A DNA stretch of 64,000 nucleotides from Eurosta solidaginis. Taxonomy: Eukaryota; Arthropoda; Insecta; Diptera; Tephritidae. Below, one piece after another: positions 55,830-64,000 of the stretch; position 1 is the first letter of the stretch, and every line of letters begins with the position of its first letter. The notes under the pieces were generated by a model that was given only the letters and a program-made list of their open reading frames with translations, was not told the origin of the DNA and did no database searches. Both the position numbers and the translations under genes were made by a program. Location: assembly GCF_040869045.1 (NCBI RefSeq), contig NC_090323.1, positions 262,760,392 to 262,824,391 on the forward strand, written 5' to 3'.

Positions 55830-56167
55830 GTGGCACATTTTTATTTCTAAATGGGAAGTGCCGATATTTTCTCTTAAATATTTTCTTAGTCTCCATACGC
55901 CATACAAGTGCAATTTTATGTGGCTTTATAAGAAGTTACAACAACGAAGTTTTTACCATTTATAATGCAAAAATATCAATAAACACGTTTTCTCCCTATT
56001 ATTTTTTCCAAGCCAAATTTCTAGTGGTTCCCTTTTTCGCAAAACAACAACCTTAAAATGCTGTTTTTATAGGGTGCACTATTCCAAGAGAGATATTGAA
56101 GTGCTGCTTATATAATTGGTTTAATATTTCGCACTAAGTTGTCCCTATTATTTTTTCCATCATTGTA
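55830..56167 (-). mobile_element. Tc1-like element end (IR/DR type), non-coding
   Basis: TCCCTATTATTTTTTCCA occurs identically at 56142-56159 and 55993-56010, 149 bp apart, and the outer one lies a few bases from a TA (56166). Repeated binding sites within a long terminal repeat are characteristic of IR/DR-type Tc1 relatives. No transposase and no opposite end are seen. A related single end is at 33715. Confidence 0.5.
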
Positions 56168-56179
56168 TATAAATAAACA

Positions 56180-56486
56180 ATTAAATAAATAAATGCAAGG
56201 CGCGATAACCTCCAAAGAGGTTTAAGGCCGAACTTCTCTTTCAATTTGAGTAGGGCTCCTTTTAATTTTTCCTAAAAATTGGCGGGACTGGGCCTAACTG
56301 TTTTATGCCGACTCCGAGCGGCATCTGCAAGGCAGATGCTTTTTCATTGAGAAGCTTTTCACAGCAGAAACACCCGGAGTGTTTGCTGAATCACTTCCGA
56401 GGGGTAACCCCGCTTGCCCGGAAGTTCAACCCAGAACCCTCGGTGTGATAGGTGGAGCACCCTACCACCACACCACGGCGGCCGCC
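56180..56486 (-). mobile_element. tRNA-derived SINE, second copy
   Basis: Same family as 345-712 on the reverse strand: head GCCGCCGTGGTGTGGTGGTA ending at 56486, B-box-like GGGTTGAACTTCC near 56430, CATCTGCCTTGCAGATGC at 56320-56337, and an ATTT-rich tail at 56180-56194. It inserted about 200 bp upstream of the SPH promoter. No clear TSD. Confidence 0.8.
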
Positions 56487-56692
56487 AAATATCATATATG
56501 TCATACTTCTATATTGCTACTACAGACTGTGTACACTCACAAAGATCGTGTTAATGTGTTTTTTTTTTTGTATTTAATAATCGAATGGACCTAAACTAAA
56601 ATTTTTTCTTGTCACACTTATACTGCTACAATCACAAAAATTTAGTAATTTTCCAATTCAAAACTCATTTTTATTTACGCAACAAAATTTTG

Positions 56693-56700
56693 TATAAATA
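56693..56700 (+). promoter_or_regulatory. TATA box of SPH gene
   Basis: TATAAATA, 33 bp before the A of a TCAGTT initiator at 56724-56729, which matches the dipteran TATA-Inr arrangement and predicts a 5' UTR of about 39 bp. Confidence 0.75.
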
Positions 56701-56764
56701 GCACCCACAAACTTCAACTTGATTCAGTTTAAACTTAAAAATCGACGAAAAATCTTAAAAGCAA

Positions 56765-57556
56765 ATGAATTTAAACAATTATTTCGCTATCATAGTTATT
56801 GTCCTTATCTGCGTTTCAACTAGTACGAATACGCAAAATCGTATTATAGGTGGCAAAGATTGGGATATAATAAATAGCCCTTATGTGGTGTCAGTACATA
56901 TTGAAGAGCATTATCGTTGCGTAGGTACAATAATCGCTGCAAAGAAGGTGCTTACATCTGATTCTTGTTTGAAAGATTACCTCCAGTCTCCCATCTCTGT
57001 TAAAGCTGGTGTAACCGATTACCGTGATGCAATAATAGTTCGCAAAGCGGTGTATATAATTCGTCCATGTGAGATTTATCCGGAAATGGTAGATTTGGAT
57101 TTAGCTGTAATTATGTTGAATGAACGCCTCCAGAATAGCCAAACAATACAAGTAGTATCACTTTGCAATACTGGATTAAAGCCGCGCGTAAAATTGCGAG
57201 TTGTTGGATGGGGTTCGCAATATGCACACATTGAGCAATATTGCCCTGTACTCCAATCTGCCGAATTTGAAGTAATCCCAAGTGACGAATGTGAGTCTTC
57301 TTATGCGGCTAAATATGAGGAGCTAGGGCTAACTTTCCCATCAACATTAATGTGTTTAACAGATCGGGCACTGAAAAGTGATGCGAATTCTGGAGATGGT
57401 GGTGCACCGGCCATTTATAATGGAAAACTACATGCCGTCTTATTTGGTGGGCTAGAATGTTTGAACCCAGATTATCCGACTTTATATACAAATATAAGTA
57501 ATTATCATGCTCGAAGTTTTATAGAACGTGCGAAAGAATACAGATATATAATATAA
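56765..57556 (+). CDS. secreted serine protease homologue (catalytically dead, S1 family)
   Basis: 263 codons, single exon. Residues 1-20 are a signal peptide with a hydrophobic core (FAIIVIVLICV). RIIGG at 26-30 is a trypsin-type activation site, preceded by almost no propeptide and no clip domain. Chymotrypsin-fold landmarks follow: HYRCVGTIIAAKKVL, DLDLAVIML with the catalytic-site Asp (112) kept, VVGWGS and YPTLYTNIS. The active-site His block is TSDSC instead of TAAHC (Ser67) and the Ser block is GDGGAP instead of GDSGGP (Gly212); Cys191 is Asn. It should therefore bind but not cleave. Insect SPHs act as cofactors in haemolymph cascades, and many are male reproductive-tract secretions; the role here is unknown. 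It is intact in the middle of TE sequence. ATG at 56765 is the first after the predicted start site. Confidence 0.93.
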   Translation: MNLNNYFAIIVIVLICVSTSTNTQNRIIGGKDWDIINSPYVVSVHIEEHYRCVGTIIAAKKVLTSDSCLKDYLQSPISVKAGVTDYRDAIIVRKAVYIIRPCEIYPEMVDLDLAVIMLNERLQNSQTIQVVSLCNTGLKPRVKLRVVGWGSQYAHIEQYCPVLQSAEFEVIPSDECESSYAAKYEELGLTFPSTLMCLTDRALKSDANSGDGGAPAIYNGKLHAVLFGGLECLNPDYPTLYTNISNYHARSFIERAKEYRYII

Positions 57557-57646
57557 AATGTAATTGCGATTTAAAAAACAAAACTTTGGTTGTATGTATT
57601 TAAGATGAGCCGCATGCAAATGCCTTAGGTTGTGAGATCAAACTTT

Positions 57647-57652
57647 AATAAA
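57647..57652 (+). terminator. poly(A) signal of SPH gene
   Basis: AATAAA 91 bp after the stop codon, overlapped by AATAATAAAA. It lies 22 bp before the start of a large inverted repeat. Confidence 0.75.
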
Positions 57653-57673
57653 ATAATAAAAAAATTTTTTTTA

Positions 57674-58038
57674 AGTTAAACGGTTTTATTGAAAACAATA
57701 CTTACATGAAGTAATAATAATACTAAAAGCTAGAAAATAATTAGACTAGTACCCATCACACTCCTCATCAATGTAGGGCGTTGATCAGACAATTAAATAA
57801 AAGCGTTGGGCGCGTGAAATTTCTAAATATGTGAGGCGTAGCATAACGTGATTAAGGTTCAGTTGGTCTTATATATAACTATCAATTGAAATTTTGATGC
57901 TTCCAACGCTTTAATTTAATTGTCTGATCAACGCCCTACATTGATGAGGAGTGTGATGGGTACTAGTCTAATTATTTTCTAGCTTTTAGTATTATTATTA
58001 CTTCATGTAAGTATTGTTTTCAATAAAACCGTTTAACT
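57674..58038. repeat. 136-bp near-perfect inverted repeat
   Basis: AGTTAAACGGTTTTATTG at 57674 to AAGCGTTGG at 57809, then a 93-bp spacer, then the inverse from CCAACGCTT at 57903 to CCGTTTAACT at 58038. I find one mismatch over 136 bp. Weaker symmetry continues outward in the A/T runs and reaches the SPH poly(A) signal. The ends resemble a TIR (AGTTAAACGG). There is no coding capacity and no sure TSD. It may be a MITE, or a source of long hairpin RNA if SPH transcription reads through. Confidence 0.88.
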
Positions 58039-58071
58039 AAAATTTTTTTTTTTTTATTATTTTTTTACTAT

Positions 58072-59162
58072 TTACCCCACGCCCACTTTTTCGATATCGA
58101 AATCAAATTAAAATAAGTAAATTATATCAACATTCAACTCCAGTAATGATATGGTGCAACAAAATACAAAAATAAAAGAAAATTTCAAAATGGGAGTGGC
58201 TCTGCCCTTTTTCATTTAATTCGTCTAGAATACTTTTAAGGCCATAAGTCGAACAAAAATTTACCAATCCTTGTGAAATTTGGTAGGTATATAGATTCTA
58301 TGACGATGACGGTTTTCTGTGAAAATGGGCGAAATTGGTTTGAAGCCACGCCCAGTTTTCATACACAGTCGACCGCCTGTCCTTCCACTCGGCCGTTAAC
58401 ACGATAACTTGAGCAAAAAGCGATATATCTTTACTAAACTTAGTTCACGTACTTATCTGAACTCACTTTATCTTGGTATAAAAAAATAGCCGAAATCCGA
58501 CTATGACCACGCCCACTTTTTCGATATCGAAAATTACGAAAAATGAAAAAAATGCCATATTTCTGTACCAAATATGAAAAAAGAGATAAAACATGGTAAT
58601 TGGATTGATTTATTGACGCAAAATATAACTTTAGAAAAAAACTTGTAAAATGGGTGTGACACCTACCATATTAAATAGAAGAAAATGAAAAAGTTCTGCA
58701 GGACGAAATCAAAAGCCCTTGGAATCTTGGCAGGAACACTGTTCTTGGTATGAAATATATAAATAAGCGGTACCCGACAGATGATGTTCTGGGTCACCCT
58801 GATCCACATTTTGGTCGATATCTCGAAAACGCCTTCATATATACAACTAAGGGCCACTCTCTTTTAAAACCCTCATTAATACATTTAATTTTATAGCCAT
58901 ATCGTACAAACACATTCTAGAATCACGTCTGGTCAATCTTTATGGCGATATCCCGAAATGGTGTCCACCTATAGAACTATGGCGCATTCCCTTTTAAAAT
59001 ACTCTTTAATATCTTCCATATTAAACCCATGTCATACAAACACATTCCAGGGTTACCCTAGGTTCATTTTGCTAAATGGTGATTTTCCCTTATTTTGTCT
59101 CCACAGCTCTCAGCTGAGTATGTAATGTTCGGTTACACCCGAACTTAGCCTTCCTTACTTGT
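58072..59162 (+). mobile_element. DINE-like family A, 5'-truncated
   Basis: It starts at CCCCACGCCCACTTTTTCG and passes through the interior and about two tandem units. It ends with CAGCTGAGTATGTAATG, the hairpin TTCGGTTACACCCGAA and CTTCCTTACTTGT. Truncated next to the 136-bp inverted repeat. Confidence 0.75.
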
Positions 59163-59744
59163 TTGTTCTGAAATGTTTTGGCTAAGTACGTAAGTTATTG
59201 ATTGCATTTTCTATTTTTAATAAGTTATTACATCTTTGAAGTTATAATTCTTTATGCATGTTATGAAAAATTGTTGAGAGTGAAATTTTAAAAAATGTGG
59301 CCCAAGAGTGAGTTTGTGTGTATGTTCACTGTGAATTGTACGCGCAGAATTGTTTTGAGTGGGATGTACATTAGACCGGGTTGGTCCTTCGCCTCTAGAT
59401 TTGAAGCTTATGTTTAGAGAGTTTCGGAAATATGTTTTTTCATTTATTAAAATCTTTCTATTGACATCCGATTTTGTTAATTGATAGATATTTGCTTTTA
59501 ATGTCATTTCGAGCTATGAAGTCGTTTTCTTTTGATTAGGTCCCTTAATTGTACATATTTGTTTTACCAGCCGAAATCATTTTCAAATTCATGACATTGT
59601 TACTTTTAAACTATTTCCCTGAAGGCTTGGTTTCCTCAAAAGCGGCGCCAAAAAAGCGGATGTCAAAAATTTGCAATATATGTATGTCTATTATGTGGAA
59701 ACTACGAAGACGGTGAAGTTCATCCTTCAACTCGTTCTTCACCG
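59163..59744. other. unassigned spacer
   Basis: It includes a short piece related to 17335-17445 (GATTTGAAGCTTATGTTTAG) and, at its end, a small hairpin ACGGTGAAG...CTTCACCGT (59710-59746) at the edge of the next DINE-like copy. No gene. Confidence 0.4.
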
Positions 59745-62089
59745 TTTTTTGTGGCTCCGCCCTTTTTCATTTAGTTTGTCTAGAATGTTTTAATGCCATA
59801 AGTCGAATAAAAATTTACAAATCCTTGTGAAATTTGGTAAGGGCATAGCTTCTATAACGGTAACTGTTTTATTTGAAAATGGGCGAAATCGGTTTACGCC
59901 ACGCCCACTTTTTATACACAGTCGACCGTCTGTCCTTCCGCTCGGCCGTTAACACGATAACTTGAGCTTAGTTCACGTTCTTATCTGAACTCACTTTATC
60001 TTGGTATAAAAAATGAACGAAATCCGACTATGACCACGCCCACTTTTTCGATATCGAAAATTACGAAAAATTAAAAAAAATTCCATAATTCTATACAAAA
60101 TACGAAAAAAGGGATGGAACATGGTAATTGGATTGGTTTATTGACGCGAAATATAACTTTAGAAAAAACTTTGTAAAATGGTTGTGACACCTACCATATT
60201 AAGTAGAAGAAAATGAAAAAGTTCTGCAGGGCGAAATAAAACACCCTTGAAATCTTGGCAGGTATGACATATATAAATAAATTAGCGGTACCCGACAGAT
60301 GATGTTCTGGGCCACCCTGGTCCACATTTTGGTCGATATCTGGAAAACGACTTCACATATACAACTACCACCACTCCCTTTTAAAACTATCATTAATATC
60401 TTTAATTTGATACCAATATCGTACAAACACATTCTAGAGTCACCCCTGGTCCACCTTTATGGCGATATCTCGAAAATGCGTCCACCTAAAGAAATAAGCC
60501 CCACGCCCTTTTAAAATACTCATTTACACCTTTCATTTGATACCCATATCGTACAAACATATTCTAGAGTCACCCCTGGTCCACCTTTATGGCGATATCT
60601 CGAAAATGCGACCACATATAGAACGAAGGCCCACTCCCTCGAAAAGGCGTCCACCTATAGAAATAAGCCCCACACCCTTTTGAAATACTCATTAACACCT
60701 TTCATTTGATACCCATATCGTACAAACATATTCTAGAGTCACCCCTGGTCCACCTTTATGGCGATATCTCGAAAAGGCGACCACCTATAGAACGAATGCC
60801 CACTCCCTTTTAAAAATACTCATTAACACCTTTCATTTGATACCCATATCGTACAAACAAAGTCTAGAGTCACCCCTGGTCCACCTTTATGGAGATATCT
60901 CGAAAAGGCGACCACCTTTACAACTACCACCACTCCCTTTAAAACCCTCATTAATACCTTTAATTTGATACCCATATCGTACAAACACATTCTAGAGTCA
61001 CCCCTGGTCCACCTTTATGACGATATCTCGAAAATGCGTCCACCTAAAGAAATAAGCCCCACGCCCTTTAAAAATACTCATTAACACCTTTCATTTGACA
61101 CCCATACCGTACAAACATATTCTAGAGTCACCCCTGGTCCACCTTTATGGCGATATCTCGAAAATGCGACCACATATAGAACGAAGGCCCACTCCCTCGA
61201 AAAGGCGTCCACCAATAGAACTAAGGCCCACTCCCTTTTAAAATACTCATTAACACCTTTCATTTGATACCCATATTGTACAAACAAATTCTAGGGTACA
61301 CCCCTGGTCCATATACAACTACCACCACTCCCTTTTAAAACCCTCATTAATACCTTTAATTTGATACCCATATCGTACAAACAAATTATAGGGTCACCCC
61401 TGGTCCACCTTTATGGCGATATCTCGAAACGGTTTCCACCTATGGAACTAAGGATCACTCCCTTTTAAAATACTCATTAACACCTTTCATTTGATACCCA
61501 TATTGTACAAACAAATTCTAGGGTCACCCCTGGTCCATATACAACTACCACCACTCCCTTTTAAAACCCTCATTAATACCTTTAATTTGATACCCATATC
61601 GTACAAACAAATTATAGGGTCACCCCTGGTCCACCTTTATGGCGATATCTCGAAACGGTTTCCACCTATGGAACTAAGGCCCACTCCCTTTTAAAATACT
61701 CATTAACACCTTTCATTTGATACCCATATTGTACAAACAAATTCTAGGGTCACCGCTGGTCCATATACAACTACCACCACTCCCTTTTAAAACCCTCATT
61801 AATACCTTTAATTTGATACCCATATCGTACAAACAAATTATAGGGTCACCCCTGGTCCACCTTTCTGGCGATATCTCGAAACGGTTTCCACCTATGGAAC
61901 TAAGGATCACTCCCTTTCAAAATACTCATTAACACCTTTCATTTGATACACATGTCATACAAACACATTCCAGGGTTTCCTCCTTCGGTTCATTTTCCTA
62001 CATGGTTATTTTCCCTTATGTTGTCACCATAGCTCTCAACTGAGTATTTAATGTTCGGTTACACCCGAACTTAACCTTCCTTACTTGTT
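59745..62089 (+). mobile_element. DINE-like family A with long tandem array
   Basis: 5'-truncated (starts GTGGCTCCGCCCTTTTTCA) but with a complete 3' end: CAACTGAGTATTTAATG, hairpin TTCGGTTACACCCGAA, CCTTCCTTACTTGT. About 1.6 kb (60370-61965) is tandem array, where higher-order repeats are visible. A two-unit segment with CATATACAACTACCACCACT recurs at 61313, 61546 and 61763, and the CACTCCCTCGAAAAGG junction recurs at 60634 and 61189. Confidence 0.82.
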
Positions 62090-62125
62090 AGTATTACCAT
62101 TTGTATGTATCCATGAAAAAGACAA

Positions 62126-62193
62126 TGTTGTCTCCAAAGCTATCAGCGAGTATGTAATGTTCGGTTACACCCGAACTTAGCCTTCCTTGCTTG
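62126..62193 (+). mobile_element. DINE-like 3'-end fragment
   Basis: GTTGTCTCCAAAGCTATCAG, GAGTATGTAATG, the hairpin TTCGGTTACACCCGAA and CCTTCCTTGCTTG only, 37 bp after the previous copy's end. Confidence 0.65.
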
Positions 62194-62740
62194 ATTTTTT
62201 TTTTTCCTTTTCGGTTTTGATTGTGCGAATGTTGAGGGTACAAATACCAACACGATGAAAAATTCTAAAATTAAAAAAGTTTTCCTTTCTTATAAATAAA
62301 TAAAATCTACCTATTGAATATAAATGCATATAAACATATGCAAATTCATACATACTTGTGTGCAAAATATTTTACATAAATATGCACAAGTAAATGCAGG
62401 AATGCATACAAACAATAACAATATTTACGTAAATGACAAAGATTTTTGTTTTAGGTTTCCCCCCTACGCTGTGCAGTAAAGTAAGAGCCGCCTTTTTGTA
62501 TTTCATATCAATTGTTTGCAGACAGGATATACTACATTTTAAGCAGGGAGCAAATCTCAGTGGACCCTTGATAATCAGACCATAAGTGTGGATAACTCTG
62601 CAAATTAAGATATTCCTATAAATTTTCCAGTAATGACACAATATGCTTTGAATTACTTATTTTTGTATTGGTGTTTCGTGTCGTTTTTTAAAATATATAA
62701 GCTTATGAAGTCAAGCCTTCAACAAGGTAAAAATTAATAC
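62194..62740. other. unassigned AT-rich sequence
   Basis: Frames of 62-89 codons on the minus strand are unsupported. Nothing recognised. Confidence 0.35.
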
Positions 62741-63262
62741 TGTAACAAATTTTCTGCAATTCCGCTTATTTGCAACCTTCTGCTAACGTTCGAATCACTC
62801 AACAGTTGAATAAATAACTCCAATATTCGATAATGCAAAATGATCTTTATTAGACTACTTTCAAAATAACACCTATATTGCTCGACAGATAGCGTGCTTA
62901 ATCAAAACTGATTGTCGTGCCTCTACTGTTGCTGCTTTTATACTGTCTAGTTTCCTCGTTGCATATTTCTAGGCTTTTCTATTCTAGAATTTACTAGTTA
63001 ATTATCAGCTATAAGATTACCAGCTATAACTACGTTTATAGCTTCTCATATGCGCGTGTATATGTGAGTGATACTTGCACAAATTATTGCCTTCTTATGT
63101 GAGCACCTCAGATAAGATATATGCATGTGTTTGTGCGTCTCTTCTCTGCTGCTCATATATATGGGTAGACATAATGATTTATTTGTTGATGTACATACGA
63201 GTCACTGCTTAGTATCGGCTTAGAGATGATACTACCCCTTATTGTTGTTAGTATTCGTCACA
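62741..63262 (-). repeat. 3' LTR of second Gypsy copy
   Basis: On the minus strand it begins TGTGACGAATACTAAC and ends TTTGTTACA. CACATGCATATATCTTATCTG, CAATAATTTGTGCAAG and ATTGGAGTTATTTATTCAAC match the LTRs at 18996 and 22080. The TG...CA ends are clear here. Confidence 0.82.
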
Positions 63263-63273
63263 CTGCCCTCCAC

Positions 63274-63999
63274 CTAAGTCTGATCATCACGATCAGACAA
63301 ATTTCCTGATCTAAACGCCGCTAGCATCTCCAAATGTACCACTCTTCTACTTCGTGGTTTCCCAATGGTTTGTATGCGGTAGATGGTGTCACTGATCTTC
63401 TTCACAACTTTGTACGGGCCTTCCCAACTGCACCGAAATTTGGATGGAACACCTTTCTGCCGGTGAGGGTTGTATAACAGTACCATATCTTCCTCCAAGA
63501 AACCTTCCGAATAATTGTTCTCATCGTACCTGCGTTTCATCTTACTACTCATTATCCTGGATCGTTCCCTCGCACTCTGTTGTTTGGCCAATGAAGAACT
63601 ACTTCGCAGAGCTTGATCTTGACAGATTGACTTTGCATCATCAGTATCGTCTTGACGTTTCACAACAGTAGTGCGCGCTGGCTTGAAATAACCCTTGCAT
63701 TCTTTCAGGAAAATTGTTTCAGTCGTTTTATTGCGTCCATTAGGGTTTGTCAATGCCAGTGTTTTTCTCGCAGGTACCTTTGGTTTTGATTTGTTTGGCC
63801 CATTCGTTCCATCAATCCTTACCCGATCTGCTGCCTTTGACTTTTCTGGTTGACTCGATTACTGCTGAACTCTTTTTCCAAACTGAAGTTAAGTGGCACA
63901 TCCTGGTTCTCATACCGTATCACCCTTCTCTGCATATCGATCTTGATGTCGTGGTCAACCAAGAAGTCCCATATGACTTCATCAACGAACTCCGCCACA
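63274..63999 (-). pseudogene. protease end - linker - integrase C-terminus (second copy)
   Basis: The minus strand gives DFLVDHDIKIDMQR (protease end; the preceding ILG motif is lost through a 6-bp deletion), a frameshifted basic linker with a stop near 63813, then an open frame 63753-63274 with FKPARTTVVKR, SSKMKRRYDENN, MVLLYNPHRQKGVPSKF, GPYKVV and the same C-terminal SDRDDQT. RT, RNase H and the integrase core are absent at the same place as in the first copy. Confidence 0.82.
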
Positions 64000-64000
64000 A

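Larger units (their letters stand above)
62741..64000 (-). mobile_element. second copy of the non-autonomous Gypsy lineage (runs off window)
   Basis: Minus-strand element: 3' LTR 62741-63262, polypurine tract AGGTGGAGGGCAG, then the integrase tail, basic linker and protease end, in the same order as in 18996-22797. The 5' half lies beyond the window. The copies are clearly diverged (LTR 522 versus 718 bp; many substitutions), so the shared structure is old. Confidence 0.85.

Noticed and set aside
56765..57556. Active trypsin
   Set aside because: Catalytic His and Ser positions are Ser and Gly.

Overview
This is eukaryotic, dipteran-type DNA, most likely from an acalyptrate fly (tephritid- or drosophilid-like). 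The evidence is the abundance of INE-1/DINE-1/mini-me-type repeats with (GTCY)n tracts, R1-clade and CR1/jockey-group LINEs, Gypsy and BEL/Pao LTR elements, a Helitron, and one insect trypsin-family gene. The assignment to a fly is firm; the family is inference. The window is AT-rich intergenic or heterochromatin-like sequence made almost entirely of nested transposable elements.

Only one intact host gene is convincing: a single-exon secreted serine protease homologue at 56765-57556, with its own TATA box, initiator and poly(A) signal. Its catalytic His and Ser are both replaced, so it should be a non-enzymatic clip-free SPH.

Layout. 1-9 kb: a tRNA-derived SINE with a perfect 13-bp target-site duplication (TSD), a decayed RTE-like LINE tail, three DINE-like elements, a decayed R1-clade LINE and a TTATCGAT-rich array. 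9.6-13.7 kb: a large DINE-like element with a homogenised 130-bp tandem array. 13.7-17.5 kb: a LINE tail, a minisatellite and dispersed repeats. 17.5-28.3 kb: a nested stack in which a minus-strand CR1/jockey-group LINE (18884-27718) is split by a non-autonomous Gypsy-type LTR element (18996-22797) and by a (TTTAAC)n array that itself carries a 5'-truncated R1-clade LINE. 28.7-33.0 kb: a second CR1/jockey-group LINE carrying a 1.7-kb element with long TIRs, a 6-bp TSD and a DNA polymerase B C-terminus (a miniature Maverick/Polinton), plus a foldback SINE with a 13-bp TSD. 34-39.5 kb: a DINE-like element joined to BEL gag, a RT-RNase H LINE and a 682-bp foldback element. 39.5-42.5 kb: a third CR1/jockey-group LINE. 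42.7-45.1 kb: a second DINE-like family and a Helitron remnant with an in-frame Rep/helicase deletion. 45.1-55.8 kb: a near-identical 2.6-kb duplication (A and B) of a composite DINE-BEL block, and BEL pol remains. 55.8-58.1 kb: a Tc1-like end, a second SINE, the SPH gene and a 136-bp near-perfect inverted repeat. 58-62.2 kb: two more DINE-like elements. 62.7-64 kb: the 3' part of a second copy of the same non-autonomous Gypsy lineage.

The most interesting signals are the mini-Polinton, the Gypsy lineage whose protease is fused directly to the integrase tail in two diverged copies, the R1-clade LINE sitting in a hexanucleotide array, and several large hairpins (28.7, 32.7, 38.8-39.5, 48.0 and 57.7-58.0 kb). 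All alignments were made by eye; no identity values were computed.
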